DNA of 64,000 nucleotides from Frigoribacterium endophyticum (GCF_011759585.1 NZ_JAAOYV010000001.1:1178001-1242000), one strand, 5' to 3'; positions 1-8,303 are shown, counted from the stretch's first letter. A program made the numbers and translations. Notes: generated by a model not told the origin, from the letters alone.

Positions 1-320
1 GTCACGGAGACCCAGTAGCGCGTGCCCACAGGAACGTCGGCGAAGGTCAGGGCTCCGGTGGAGTCGGTGGTCGCGTCCCGCTCGAAGGGCCAGGCTCCCA
101 CGAGGCGGACCGTGGCCCCCGGGAGGCCGAGGGTCGTGCCCGACGACCGCAGCAGCCGGACGGAGACCGTGCCCGTCGCCGTCGCGGCCGGCACCGCGGC
201 GGCCGGCACCGTGGCGGTCAACGACACGACGGGCGGAGGCGCGGCCTGGGCCGAGGCCGGGGCGAGAGCCCCGAGGCCGACCGCGGCCACGAGCGAGAGC
301 GAGACGACGAACCTGTCCAC
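1..320 (-). CDS. Secreted protein with Ig-like/CarboxypepD_reg-like domain (C-terminus outside window)
   Basis: Only the first 106 codons are present; the gene runs off the left edge. The GTG start at 320 is chosen because AGGGGG lies 6 bases upstream and a classic signal peptide follows: a hydrophobic segment (about residues 4-24) ending ASAQAAP, a likely signal peptidase I site. After it come beta-rich Val/Thr/Gly stretches including GATVRLVGAW and TDSTGALTFADVPVG. That pattern is typical of carboxypeptidase-regulatory-like or prealbumin-like modules found in adhesins and surface proteins. The function of the whole protein cannot be judged from this fragment. Export is well supported; the domain name is an inference. 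Confidence 0.7.
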   Translation of the reverse strand, partial: MDRFVVSLSLVAAVGLGALAPASAQAAPPPVVSLTATVPAAAVPAATATGTVSVRLLRSSGTTLGLPGATVRLVGAWPFERDATTDSTGALTFADVPVGTRYWVSV

Positions 321-391
321 GGGGACCCCCTGTGCGTGCAGCGGCCCGGCACGGTGCCGAGCCCGCCGGGGTCCGGGCCTCCGGTGGCAGG

Positions 392-397
392 AGCCTA
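392..397 (-). promoter_or_regulatory. Candidate -10 element (TAGGCT) of the truncated secreted-protein gene
   Basis: TAGGCT reads on the minus strand about 70 bases before the GTG at 320. The implied leader contains a perfect 13-base palindrome, CGGCAC-G-GTGCCG (347-359), and the AGGGGG ribosome binding site. No convincing -35 is seen. The intergenic stretch 321-474 shows nothing else. Confidence 0.35.
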
Positions 398-474
398 GGC
401 CCGCGGCGCCTCCGCCGCACCCGTCGTGGTCACCGCGGCTCGACAGCGTCCACCGGGCGGGCCGCCGTCGACGC

Positions 475-684
475 TCAGCCCGCCTTCGCGGCCCGCCGTC
501 GACGGACGGCCCGCACGGTCCGCACGCCGTAGACCACGGCGATGACCGCCCCGACGACGATGGTCACCCACGAGCCGTCGGGGGAGAGCAGCGCCTCCGC
601 CGCGAAGACGAGGCCGAGGAAGGCGATGCCGGCGGTGATGGCCAACGACGCGGTGGTGGGGGCGGGAGGGGGCGTGTCGCTCAT
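475..684 (-). CDS. Small two-helix membrane protein, unknown function
   Basis: A 69-residue protein. It has a short Pro/Thr-rich N-terminus, two hydrophobic helices (about residues 13-32 and 38-56) joined by a short SPDGSW turn, and an Arg/Lys-rich tail that should lie in the cytoplasm by the positive-inside rule. No family is recognised. The ATG at 684 sits six bases after a TACGGT -10-like box and has no ribosome binding site, so it may be translated from a leaderless message. It is divergent from the DUF2071 gene, 45 bases away. A membrane location is well supported; the role is unknown. Confidence 0.7.
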   Translation of the reverse strand: MSDTPPPAPTTASLAITAGIAFLGLVFAAEALLSPDGSWVTIVVGAVIAVVYGVRTVRAVRRRRAAKAG

Positions 685-690
685 CCCGTG

Positions 691-696
691 ACCGTA
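691..696 (-). promoter_or_regulatory. Candidate -10 element (TACGGT), leaderless layout
   Basis: On the minus strand TACGGT is followed by CACGGG and then directly by the ATG of the 69-residue membrane protein. A six-base gap places the transcription start at or next to the start codon, a layout that recurs elsewhere in this window. Confidence 0.45.
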
Positions 697-729
697 CCGT
701 CACCCGCTCCGGGGGAGCAGCATCGGAGC

Positions 730-1440
730 ATGCCCGCCGCCCCGCCCCTGCCGCACCGCCCCGTCACCCAGCACGACTGGCGCGACGTCGTCGGCCTGCA
801 CTGGGCGATCGACCCGGCCCTCGCGGCGCCGCTGGTGCCCCGGGGCACGAGGCCCGACCTGCACGACGGGGCGGCCTGGGCGAGCCTCGTCGCCTACCGG
901 TTCGTCGACAGCACCGTGCCGCCGCTGCCGCGCCTGGGGCGGCTCGGCACCATGACAGAGATCGTCGTCCAGCTCGCGACCGTCGACGACGGCGGCCGTC
1001 GGGGCATCGCGTACCGCTCGATCGACACCCAGCACGCGCCCGCCGTGGTCGCGGCTCGGCTGATCGGCCTGCCCTACGTCTGGGCCCGGGCCGGCAGCCG
1101 GGTGCGCGACGACGACGTCGCCCACCGCACGCAGCGCCGGGCAGGAGGCGCGGGCTCGGTCGTCCGGGTCGCCCTCGTCCCCGAGCCGGTCGCCCCGCGC
1201 ACGGCCGACGCCGACGAGACGACGAGGTTCCTCTCCGAGCGCTGGGGAGTGCACACCGCCCGCCGCGGAGTCACCGGCTGGTGGCGTCGGGCGCACGAGC
1301 CGTGGACCTTCCGCACGGGCACGGTCACGCGCCTCGACGACGGGCTCCTGGCCGCGGCGGGCCTGCCCGGCCTCGCCGAGCGCGAGCCCGACCGCGTGAC
1401 GGTGTCGCCGGGCGTCGTCGTCCGCTACTCGCGGGGCTGA
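730..1440 (+). CDS. DUF2071 (YqjF-like) family protein
   Basis: A 236-residue soluble protein. The N-terminal HDWRDVVGLHWAIDP and LVPRGTRPDLHDGAAWASLVAY stretches, and the later YRSIDTQH and GLPYVWA, match the layout of the DUF2071/YqjF family (about 230-250 residues), a beta-rich fold related to acetoacetate decarboxylase. No biochemical role is established for most members. The ATG at 730 is chosen because family similarity begins right there; the same frame stays open upstream only because of the base composition. It stands alone, with 154 bases before the following ABC operon. Confidence 0.8.
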   Translation: MPAAPPLPHRPVTQHDWRDVVGLHWAIDPALAAPLVPRGTRPDLHDGAAWASLVAYRFVDSTVPPLPRLGRLGTMTEIVVQLATVDDGGRRGIAYRSIDTQHAPAVVAARLIGLPYVWARAGSRVRDDDVAHRTQRRAGGAGSVVRVALVPEPVAPRTADADETTRFLSERWGVHTARRGVTGWWRRAHEPWTFRTGTVTRLDDGLLAAAGLPGLAEREPDRVTVSPGVVVRYSRG

Positions 1441-1594
1441 GGGCGGCCCGCTCGGACGGCCACGCGGCGTCCACCGTCCCGTCACCGGGGCGCCGCCTCC
1501 TCGTCGTCCTCGCTCCCTACGGTGCTCGCGGGCCGGTCAGCACGACCGGCCGCACGACCGGCGGCCGCCCGCGGCCCCGCACCTGGAGGACACC

Positions 1595-2722
1595 GTGACC
1601 CCGACCCGCCCCCTCGCCGCCGCCGCGGCGCTCACCGTCCTCGCCCTCGGCCTCGCGGGCTGCACCGCCGCCGACGCCGCGGGCGACGACGCCGCCGCCG
1701 GCACGGCCGCGACCGCCACCAGCGCGGAGGACCTCGGCGGCATGGACGCCCTCGTCGCGGCCGCCGAGGCCGAGGGCGAGCTCAACGTGATCGCCCTGCC
1801 CGACACCTGGGCCAACTACGGGAAGATCATCGACGCCTTCGAGGCCGAGTACGACATCACGGTCAACAGCGACAGCCCCGACGTCTCGAGCGCGGAGGAG
1901 ATCACGGCGGCGGAGAACCTCGCCGGGCAGGACACCGCGCCCGACGTCTTCGACCTCGGCTCGGCCGTGACGCTCGCGAACCTCGACCAGTTCGCGAAGT
2001 ACAAGGTCGCGACGTGGGACGACATCGCCGACGACCACAAGGACGCGGACGGCGCCTGGGTCCACGACTACACCGGCCTGATGTCCGTCGGCTACGACGC
2101 GGACGCCGTGCCCGAGCCGGAGACCCTCGACGACCTTCTGGGCTCCGAGTACAGGGGGAAGGTCGCGATCAACGGCGACCCGACCCAGGCCGGCGCGGCC
2201 GCGGCGGCCGTCCAGTGGGCGGCGCTCCAGGACGGCGGCAGCGCCGACGACGTCAGCGCCGGGGTCAGCTGGTTCGGCGAGCTCGCCGACGCGGGCAACT
2301 TCCTGCCCACCGACCCGACCCCCGCCACGATCGCCTCGGGCGAGACGCCCGTCGTCTTCGACTGGAGCTACAACAACCTCGCGGCCGCGGCCGACGCGGG
2401 AGGGCGCGACTGGAGGACGGCCGTGCTGCCCGGGACGGCGCTCGGCAGCTACTACAACCAGGCCGTCAACGTGGACGCGCCCCACCCCGCCGCCGCGCGC
2501 CTGTGGCAGGAGTTCATCATGAGCGACGAGGCCCAGAACCTGTACCTCGCCGCCGGGGCGTACCCCGTGCGCCTGGCCGCGATGACCGAGGCCGGCACCG
2601 TCGACCAGGACGCCCTCGACGCCGTCGGCGAGCAGCCGGCCGACACCGTGCAGCTGACGACCGAGCAGACCGAGGCCGCCTCCGCGCTGCTCGCCGGCAC
2701 CTGGGCGCAGGCGATCGGCTGA
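1595..2722 (+). CDS. Extracellular solute-binding lipoprotein of an ABC importer (PotD/FbpA type)
   Basis: A 375-residue lipoprotein. It has a signal peptide with lipobox LAGC (Cys23), an Ala/Asp-rich linker, then a family 1 solute-binding fold: ELNVIALPDTWANYGKIIDAFE near residue 69, DAVPEPETLDDLL, and YYNQAVNVDAPHP near the C-terminus. It opens a four-gene operon with two permeases and a TOBE-type ATPase, the arrangement of polyamine, ferric iron, thiamine and phosphonate importers. The motif AYPVR near the end is common in this group. The substrate cannot be fixed from sequence. The GTG start has a GGAGG site six bases upstream. Confidence 0.85.
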   Translation: MTPTRPLAAAAALTVLALGLAGCTAADAAGDDAAAGTAATATSAEDLGGMDALVAAAEAEGELNVIALPDTWANYGKIIDAFEAEYDITVNSDSPDVSSAEEITAAENLAGQDTAPDVFDLGSAVTLANLDQFAKYKVATWDDIADDHKDADGAWVHDYTGLMSVGYDADAVPEPETLDDLLGSEYRGKVAINGDPTQAGAAAAAVQWAALQDGGSADDVSAGVSWFGELADAGNFLPTDPTPATIASGETPVVFDWSYNNLAAAADAGGRDWRTAVLPGTALGSYYNQAVNVDAPHPAAARLWQEFIMSDEAQNLYLAAGAYPVRLAAMTEAGTVDQDALDAVGEQPADTVQLTTEQTEAASALLAGTWAQAIG

Positions 2723-2724
2723 TC

Positions 2725-3648
2725 GTGGTCGCGCTCGTCGAGGGGAGGCCCCCCGCGGCCGACCGCGACCGCGTCGACGGCGCCCGGCCCCCTCGGGCCC
2801 GGCGCCGTCCGGCGGCGTGGTGGGCCCTGACCCCGTTCGCGGTCTACGTCCTGCTCTTCCTCGCCGTGCCCTGCGTCGTCGCGCTGGGCACCGGCTTCGT
2901 GACCGGCGACGGCCGACCCAGCCTCTCGGCGCTCACCGCCCTCGGCGAGCCCCTCGTGCTCCGCGCCTTCGGGAGCTCGGCGCTCGTGTCGGGGATCACC
3001 GCCGTCGTCGGCGCGGTCGTCGGCGCCGTCGTCTGCTGGGGACTCACCGCCCTCCGCCCGGACGGCCTCGTCCGCAGCCTCGTCGACTCGGCCGCGAGCG
3101 TCCTCGCGCAGTTCGGCGGCGTGATGCTCGCCTTCGCCTTCACGGCCACCATCGGGATCCAGGGCGTCGTCACCCAGCTGCTGCTCACCCGGCTCGGCGT
3201 CGACGTCTTCGCCGGCGGCGTCTGGTTCTACCAGGTGCCCGGGCTGCTGCTGCCCTACGTCTACTTCCAGGTGCCGCTGATGGTCATCACCTTCATGCCG
3301 GCCGTCACGGGGCTCAAGCCCCAGTGGCAGGAGGCGGTGGCCACCCTGGGCGGGACGCGGCGCGAGCACCTGCTCCGCGTCGTCGTGCCCGTGCTCGCCC
3401 CGGCCTTCGTCGGCAGCGTGCTGCTGCTCTTCGCGAACGCCTTCTCCTCGTACGCGACCGCCGCGGCCCTGATCAGCCAGGGCGCCCAGATCGTGCCCCT
3501 GCAGATCCGCGCGGCGTTGGTCAGCGAGACGGTGCTGGGCCGCGAGAACGTCGCCGGCGTGCTCGCGCTCGGCATGGTCGTCGTCATGGTCGTGCTGATG
3601 ACGCTCTACTCGCTGCTCCAGCGCCGCACGGAGCGGTGGCAGCGGTGA
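2725..3648 (+). CDS. ABC transporter permease, first subunit (PotB/FbpB type)
   Basis: A 307-residue inner-membrane permease. A basic N-terminus (RPPRARRR) precedes about six membrane helices. The cytoplasmic EAA loop, EAVATLGG followed by LLRVVVPVLAP (about residues 203-222), docks to the ATPase in binding-protein-dependent importers. The GTG at 2725 begins two bases after the stop of the binding-protein gene, with no good ribosome binding site, suggesting coupled translation. Length and topology are normal for the family. It forms a heterodimer with the next gene product. Confidence 0.85.
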   Translation: MVALVEGRPPAADRDRVDGARPPRARRRPAAWWALTPFAVYVLLFLAVPCVVALGTGFVTGDGRPSLSALTALGEPLVLRAFGSSALVSGITAVVGAVVGAVVCWGLTALRPDGLVRSLVDSAASVLAQFGGVMLAFAFTATIGIQGVVTQLLLTRLGVDVFAGGVWFYQVPGLLLPYVYFQVPLMVITFMPAVTGLKPQWQEAVATLGGTRREHLLRVVVPVLAPAFVGSVLLLFANAFSSYATAAALISQGAQIVPLQIRAALVSETVLGRENVAGVLALGMVVVMVVLMTLYSLLQRRTERWQR

Positions 3649-4505
3649 CCCGCCGACGCGGGGCCCCCGGCACGGCGCTCCGGAAGGCCGTCCTCGCCGT
3701 CGTCGGCGCCGTCTTCGCCGTCCCGATCGCGGCCATGGTCGCGTTCTCCCTCCGCTCGGCGGACGGGACGGGCCACGACCTGGGGCACTGGACCGCCCTC
3801 GCCGCCCCCGAGAACGAGAGGGCGTACCGCTCCCTCGTCGAGGGCGTCACGAACAGCCTCGTCCTCGCGGCGGTGACGGCCGTGCTCGTGCTCGTGCTGC
3901 TCGTGCCGACGATGGTCGTCGTGCACCTGCGGTACCCGGCGCTGGTGCGGCCCCTCGAGTTCGTCTGCCTCGTCCCCGTCACGGTGCCGGCGATCGTGCT
4001 CGTCGTCGGGCTGGCCCCGGTGTACTCGGTCGTCTCGCGGGTCGCCGGCTCGGGAGCCTGGACCCTCGCGCTGGCCTACGGGGTCACCGTCCTGCCCTAC
4101 GCGCACCGTGCCGTCCAGGCCGACCTGGCCGCCACCGACCTCCGCACCCTCACCGAGGCGGCCAGGACCCTCGGCTCCGGCGGCGTCGCGACCCTCCTCC
4201 GCGTGGTGGTGCCGTCGCTCCGTCGTGGGCTCCTGGCCGCGGCGTTCATCACGGTGGCCGTCGTCCTGGGCGAGTACACGATCGCCAGCCTGCTGAACCG
4301 GGTGACGCTGCAGACGTCGCTCGTCCAGGTCTCGCGCAGCGACCCCTTCGCGGCCGTCATCCTCGCCCTGCTCGCCCTCCTGCTCGCGTTCCTGCTGCTC
4401 GCCGTGGTCGGACGGGTCGGCTCCGCCGGCGCGGGCCGCCCCGTCCTCCCCGGTCGCGACGTCGCGGCCACCGCCCCTGCTCCCGCCCGGAAGGCCCTCT
4501 CGTGA
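3645..4505 (+). CDS. ABC transporter permease, second subunit (PotC/FbpB type)
   Basis: A 286-residue permease with six predicted membrane helices and an EAA motif (EAARTLG...LLRVVVPSL, about residues 171-190). The GTG overlaps the previous stop (GTGA), and its own stop overlaps the start of the ATPase gene in the same way, so all three are translationally coupled. The conserved GEYTIASLL stretch near the C-terminus is typical of PotC/ThiP-type permeases. It should pair with the upstream permease to form the channel. Confidence 0.85.
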   Translation: MTRRRGAPGTALRKAVLAVVGAVFAVPIAAMVAFSLRSADGTGHDLGHWTALAAPENERAYRSLVEGVTNSLVLAAVTAVLVLVLLVPTMVVVHLRYPALVRPLEFVCLVPVTVPAIVLVVGLAPVYSVVSRVAGSGAWTLALAYGVTVLPYAHRAVQADLAATDLRTLTEAARTLGSGGVATLLRVVVPSLRRGLLAAAFITVAVVLGEYTIASLLNRVTLQTSLVQVSRSDPFAAVILALLALLLAFLLLAVVGRVGSAGAGRPVLPGRDVAATAPAPARKALS

Positions 4506-5626
4506 CCGCCACCGCCCCCGTCGACCCGACCACCGCCTCCTCGGCCCCGCCACCGACCGGTCGAGGCTCCGCCGCCGCGGGCGCCCGGACGACGTCGACC
4601 GTGGGCGCCGCGGTCGCCCTCCGCGGCGTGGTCAAGGAGTACGCGGGCCACGTGGCGCTCCGCGGCGTCGACCTCGACCTCGCTCCGGGGGAGCTCGTCG
4701 CGCTCCTCGGCCCCTCGGGCTGCGGCAAGACGACGGCACTGCGCACCCTCGCGGGGCTCGAGACGGTCACCGAGGGCCGCATCACGGTGGACGGGCGCGA
4801 CGTCGTCGACGTGCCGACGCACCGTCGGGACGTCGGCATGGTCTTCCAGGCGTACTCGCTCTTCCCGCACCTGACGGTGCAGCAGAACGTCGAGTTCGGG
4901 CTCCGCACGCGGCGCGTGGCGCGGGCCGGGCGGGCGACCCGCGCCGCCGAGATGCTCGACCTGGTGGGCCTCGGGGAGCTGGGCGGCCGGTTCTCGCACC
5001 AGCTCTCGGGCGGCCAGCAGCAGCGCGTCGCGCTCGCCCGCGCGCTCGTGACGCGGCCCCGCGTGCTGCTGCTCGACGAGCCTCTCAGCGCGCTCGACGC
5101 CCAGGTGCGGGTGCAGCTGCGGGAGGAGATCCGTCGCCTGCAGCGCGAGCTCGCCATCACGACCCTCTTCGTGACGCACGACCAGGAGGAGGCCCTGGCC
5201 GTCGCGGACCGGGTCGCCGTGATGCGGGCCGGCGCGATCGAGCAGATCGGCACGCCCGAGCAGCTGTACTCGGCGCCGGCGACGCGGTTCGTCGCGGAGT
5301 TCGTCGGGTCCAGCAACCGGCTGCGGGCCGAGGTCGTCGACGGGCGGGTGCGGCTGCCCGGGCAGGAGGTCGCCGCCGTCGGCTCCCCGGCCGACGGGGA
5401 GGCGTGGGCCTACGTGCGCCCGGAGGACGTGGCGTTCGCCGACCGCGGGGTCGCGGGCGTCGTCGAGTCGGTGTCGTTCCTCGGTGCGGTCTGCCGCACG
5501 AGGGTCCGGACGTCGCCCGACGACGTCGTCGTGCTCGACCACCGCGCGCACGAGCGGCGCGAGGTCGGCGAGTCCGTCCACGTGGCGTTCACGCCGCGGG
5601 CCGTCGCGGTCGTGCCGTTCGGCTGA
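4502..5626 (+). CDS. ABC transporter ATP-binding protein with TOBE domain (PotA/FbpC type)
   Basis: A 374-residue ATPase that energises the importer. Visible motifs: Walker A GPSGCGKTT (70-78), Q-loop VFQAYSL (Gln116), signature LSGGQ (168-172), Walker B VLLLDEP (188-194), D-loop SALD and switch His226 in FVTHDQEE. The C-terminal 130 residues (VGSSNRLRAEV, YVRPEDVAF, VHVAFTPR) form a TOBE/OB region that often senses substrate. The first 36 residues are a Pro/Ala/Ser-rich extension not needed for the fold, so a later start is possible. It is the last gene of the operon. Confidence 0.9.
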   Translation: MTATAPVDPTTASSAPPPTGRGSAAAGARTTSTVGAAVALRGVVKEYAGHVALRGVDLDLAPGELVALLGPSGCGKTTALRTLAGLETVTEGRITVDGRDVVDVPTHRRDVGMVFQAYSLFPHLTVQQNVEFGLRTRRVARAGRATRAAEMLDLVGLGELGGRFSHQLSGGQQQRVALARALVTRPRVLLLDEPLSALDAQVRVQLREEIRRLQRELAITTLFVTHDQEEALAVADRVAVMRAGAIEQIGTPEQLYSAPATRFVAEFVGSSNRLRAEVVDGRVRLPGQEVAAVGSPADGEAWAYVRPEDVAFADRGVAGVVESVSFLGAVCRTRVRTSPDDVVVLDHRAHERREVGESVHVAFTPRAVAVVPFG

Positions 5627-5647
5627 GGGCGCCGGCGGCCCCGGGGG

Positions 5648-5935
5648 TCAGGAGGAGGACGAGGGCTCGGTCGAGCCCGTGCCCTTCTTCGCCGCGATGG
5701 CGTCGCGCTCGCCCCGCAGCGAGCGCACGGTCTCGGGGTCGAGGAAGTCGACGAAGGGGTTCGGCTGACCGGTCTTGTCGGCCACGACCAGCGTGTACTC
5801 GGCGGCCGCCTGGCGCACGCGCTCGGTGGCGCGCCCCGCCTTCTTCGCCGAGAGCGGCCGGTCTCCCATCACCTCGCCGTGGTGCTCGAGGGCCTTGACC
5901 AGGGTCTTGAGGGCTGCATCGATCTTCTTGCTCAC
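5648..5935 (-). CDS. Conserved hypothetical protein, 95 residues
   Basis: A small soluble protein of 95 residues, rich in Lys, Ala and Glu. It begins SKKIDAALKTLVKAL and contains LSAKKAGRATERVRQAAAEY and PFVDFLDPETV. It looks like an N-terminal helical bundle with a disordered Ser-rich tail (GTGSTEPSSSS). No family is recognised. The GTG at 5935 is chosen because upstream codons are Pro/Arg-rich shadow sequence; it lacks a clear ribosome binding site, so the start is uncertain. It is convergent with the ABC operon and divergent from the DUF817 gene, with which it shares the region holding the 5999-6019 palindrome. Confidence 0.6.
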   Translation of the reverse strand: MSKKIDAALKTLVKALEHHGEVMGDRPLSAKKAGRATERVRQAAAEYTLVVADKTGQPNPFVDFLDPETVRSLRGERDAIAAKKGTGSTEPSSSS

Positions 5936-5998
5936 GGGGGCATGGTGGCACACCGAGGTGAACGGGCGAGCCCGGGGCGCAGGAGCGGTCGTCCGCCG

Positions 5999-6019
5999 GG
6001 AGGACCACGGTGGTCCTCC
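5999..6019. promoter_or_regulatory. Perfect 10+1+10 palindrome, candidate operator
   Basis: GGAGGACCAC-G-GTGGTCCTCC is a perfect inverted repeat with a one-base centre, in the 127-base divergent region between the 95-residue gene and the DUF817 gene. It lies about 30 bases upstream of the TAGCGT box of the latter. Its dyad symmetry and length fit a dimeric repressor or activator site; a transcription terminator is less likely with a one-base loop. Confidence 0.5.
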
Positions 6020-6049
6020 GGGCCGATCCGGGCCGGGTGTCGGCGCCCT

Positions 6050-6055
6050 TAGCGT
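6050..6055 (+). promoter_or_regulatory. Candidate -10 element (TAGCGT) of the DUF817 gene, leaderless layout
   Basis: TAGCGT is followed by seven bases and then the ATG at 6063, with no ribosome binding site between. No standard -35 is visible at 16-18 bases upstream, so activation from the palindrome at 5999-6019 is conceivable. Confidence 0.45.
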
Positions 6056-6062
6056 CGCCGAC

Positions 6063-7232
6063 ATGTCCGCGCCGTCCTCCACGCCCTCCTCCCGCCCCCG
6101 GCCCGCCGGCTCCCCGGTCGCCGGTCGCCGGTCGCGGTCCCTCGACCGGGCCGTCGAGGCCCTCCGCGGCCTCGTCGCCTTCGCGGTGCAGCAGGCACTC
6201 TCCTGCGCGTTCCCCGTCGCCGTGCTCGTCGGCCTCGCCGTCACCTCGGTCGTCGACGTGGGGATCCCGCGGTACGACGCGATGCTCGTCTGGTGCGTCG
6301 CCGTCCAGGCGGCCTTCGTCGTCGGGCGGCTCGAGAGCCGCCGCGAACTGCTCGTGATCTGTGCCTTCCACCTCCTGGGCCTCGGCCTCGAGGTGGTCAA
6401 GGTCGCCGTCGGCTCCTGGTCCTACCCCGACGAGGGGGTCCTCCGCGTGGCCGACGTGCCGCTCTACAGCGGCTTCATGTACGCGGCCGTCGGGAGCTAC
6501 GTGTGCCAGGCCTGGCGGCGCCTCGACCTCCGGGTCGACCGCGTGCGGACGGGCCCGGCCCTGGCCCTCGCGGCCGCCTTCTACCTGAACTTCCTCACGA
6601 ACCACTGGCTGCCCGACGTCCGGTGGCCGCTGATGGCGGTGGCCGTCCTGCTCCTCGGCCGGCACCGGGTCGCCTTCACCGTCCGGGGGAGGGTCCGTCG
6701 CATGCCGCTCCTCGTCTCGTTCGCGCTCATCGCCGTCTTCATCTGGCTCGCGGAGAACGCGGCGACCCTCGTCGGGGCCTGGGCCTACGCCTCCCAGGCC
6801 GACGGCTGGTCGATCGTGCACCCGTCGAAGATCGGCTCGTGGACGGTGCTCGTCGTCTTCAGCGTGGTGCTCGTCATCTGGCTGCACCAGCGCGCCGACG
6901 ACGGCGCGGCACGGGTGGCCGCGTCAGGCGACGCCGCCACCGCCGAGGCCGAGGTCGGGGCCGAGCCGTCCCGTCGCGAGGACGGCGTCGAGCACGAGGT
7001 GCGCCACCTCGTCCTTGGTCCCGGCCAGGCGGCCGACCTCCTGGCCCCCGGCGCCCAGCACGACGACGTCGGAGTCGTCGGTGCCGAAGCCGGTCGACCA
7101 GCCGACCGGGTTGACGACCAGCAGGTCGCAGCCCTTGCGGGCCAGCTTCCGGCGCCCGAGGTCGAGCAGCTCCTCGGGCGACGTGGCCGTCTCGGCCGCG
7201 AAGCCGACGACGACCTGGTCGGCCGGGCGTGA
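6063..7232 (+). CDS. DUF817 family integral membrane protein with long antisense tail
   Basis: A 389-codon frame. Residues 40-275 form about eight membrane helices and carry DUF817-like stretches: FHLLGLGLEVVKVAVGSWSYP (near 101), SGFMYAAVGSYVCQAW, FYLNFLTNHWLPD and HPSKIGSWTVL (near 253). That family is normally about 270-290 residues and has no known biochemistry. From about residue 288 the frame runs antisense through the last 309 bases of coaBC and becomes low-complexity, charged sequence with no membrane helices. The tail is therefore probably an accidental read-on after loss of the original stop, but it would be translated. The ATG at 6063 is favoured by the -10 box just upstream. Confidence 0.75.
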   Translation: MSAPSSTPSSRPRPAGSPVAGRRSRSLDRAVEALRGLVAFAVQQALSCAFPVAVLVGLAVTSVVDVGIPRYDAMLVWCVAVQAAFVVGRLESRRELLVICAFHLLGLGLEVVKVAVGSWSYPDEGVLRVADVPLYSGFMYAAVGSYVCQAWRRLDLRVDRVRTGPALALAAAFYLNFLTNHWLPDVRWPLMAVAVLLLGRHRVAFTVRGRVRRMPLLVSFALIAVFIWLAENAATLVGAWAYASQADGWSIVHPSKIGSWTVLVVFSVVLVIWLHQRADDGAARVAASGDAATAEAEVGAEPSRREDGVEHEVRHLVLGPGQAADLLAPGAQHDDVGVVGAEAGRPADRVDDQQVAALAGQLPAPEVEQLLGRRGRLGREADDDLVGRA

Positions 7233-8258
7233 GGCGCTGAGGGCCGCGAGCACGTCGGTCGTCCTGACCAGGCGGAGCGTCAGCTCGTCGCCCCGGTCGT
7301 CCTTGCGGATCTTCGACGCGGCCACCTCGACGGGGCGGTAGTCGGCGACCGCCGCCGCCATGACGACGACGTCGGCCCCGGTCGAGGAGGCGGTGGTCGC
7401 GTCGAGCAGCTCGCTCGCGGTGCCCGCCGCCACGACCTCGACGCCGGGGAGGAGCGCCGCCGCCCGGGCGACGTCGTCGTCCAGGTGCGCGGCCACGAGG
7501 GTCACGGCCGCCCCGCGGGAGGCAGCGGCTCGGGCCAGGGCGAGCCCCTGTCGACCGCTCGAGCGGTTGCCGAGGAACCTCACGGGGTCGAGGGGCTCGC
7601 GGGTGCCGCCGGCCGTCACGACGACGCGGCGACCGGACAGGTCGCGGGGGCGCGCCTCCGCGACGACGGCCTGGGCGACGGCCGCGAGCGCGGCCTCGAC
7701 GATCACGTCCGGCTCGCTGAGCCGACCCGGCCCGCTGTCGCCGCCGGTGAGCGGCCCGTCGTCGGGGCCGACCACGACCACGCCCCGCGAGCGCAGCAGC
7801 TCGACGTTCGCGACGGTGGCGGCGTTCCGCCACATCTCGGTGTGCATGGCAGGGGCGACGACCAGGGGAGCCGTGCTCGCGAGGATCGTCGTGCCGAGGA
7901 GGTCGTCGGCGAGCCCGTGCGCGATCGCCGCGAGGGTGTGGGCCGTCGCCGGCGCGACGACGACGAGGTCGGCCGCCTGGCCGAGCGCGACGTGGCGCAC
8001 CTGGGCGACGTCGTCGAAGACGGAGGTGTGCACCGGGTTGCGGCTGATGGCCTCGAAGGTGGGCAGGCCCACGAAGCGCAGGGCCGCCTCCGTCGGGACG
8101 ACGTGGACGTCGTGGCCCCGCACGACGAGGCCGCGGACGACGCTGACCGCCTTGTACGCCGCGATGCCGCCCGAGACGCCCACGACGACCGTGAGGCGCC
8201 GGGCGCCCTCGCCGTCGTCGTCTCGTCGGTGCTGGCCACGGTCGGTCTGTCCGGTCAC
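6924..8258 (-). CDS. coaBC: Bifunctional phosphopantothenoylcysteine decarboxylase/phosphopantothenate-cysteine ligase
   Basis: A 444-residue enzyme of coenzyme A synthesis, converting phosphopantothenate plus cysteine to phosphopantetheine. The N-terminal flavoprotein half (about 18-195) has GVSGGIAAYKAV and PAMHTEMW, the decarboxylase substrate and FMN signature. The C-terminal ligase half (about 205-440) has VVVTAGGTREPLDPVRFLGN, MAAAVADYRP and the KIRK motif. The GTG at 8258 is preceded by AGGGGA at good spacing; the frame is open much further upstream but only as antisense to the NRDE gene. The 3' end is overlapped for 309 bases by the convergent DUF817 frame. Confidence 0.93.
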   Translation of the reverse strand: MTGQTDRGQHRRDDDGEGARRLTVVVGVSGGIAAYKAVSVVRGLVVRGHDVHVVPTEAALRFVGLPTFEAISRNPVHTSVFDDVAQVRHVALGQAADLVVVAPATAHTLAAIAHGLADDLLGTTILASTAPLVVAPAMHTEMWRNAATVANVELLRSRGVVVVGPDDGPLTGGDSGPGRLSEPDVIVEAALAAVAQAVVAEARPRDLSGRRVVVTAGGTREPLDPVRFLGNRSSGRQGLALARAAASRGAAVTLVAAHLDDDVARAAALLPGVEVVAAGTASELLDATTASSTGADVVVMAAAVADYRPVEVAASKIRKDDRGDELTLRLVRTTDVLAALSASRPADQVVVGFAAETATSPEELLDLGRRKLARKGCDLLVVNPVGWSTGFGTDDSDVVVLGAGGQEVGRLAGTKDEVAHLVLDAVLATGRLGPDLGLGGGGVA

Positions 8259-8303
8259 GGTTCCCCTGACGTCGGGGGCCGTCGGGAAGCGCCGGCGGCC
8301 CGG

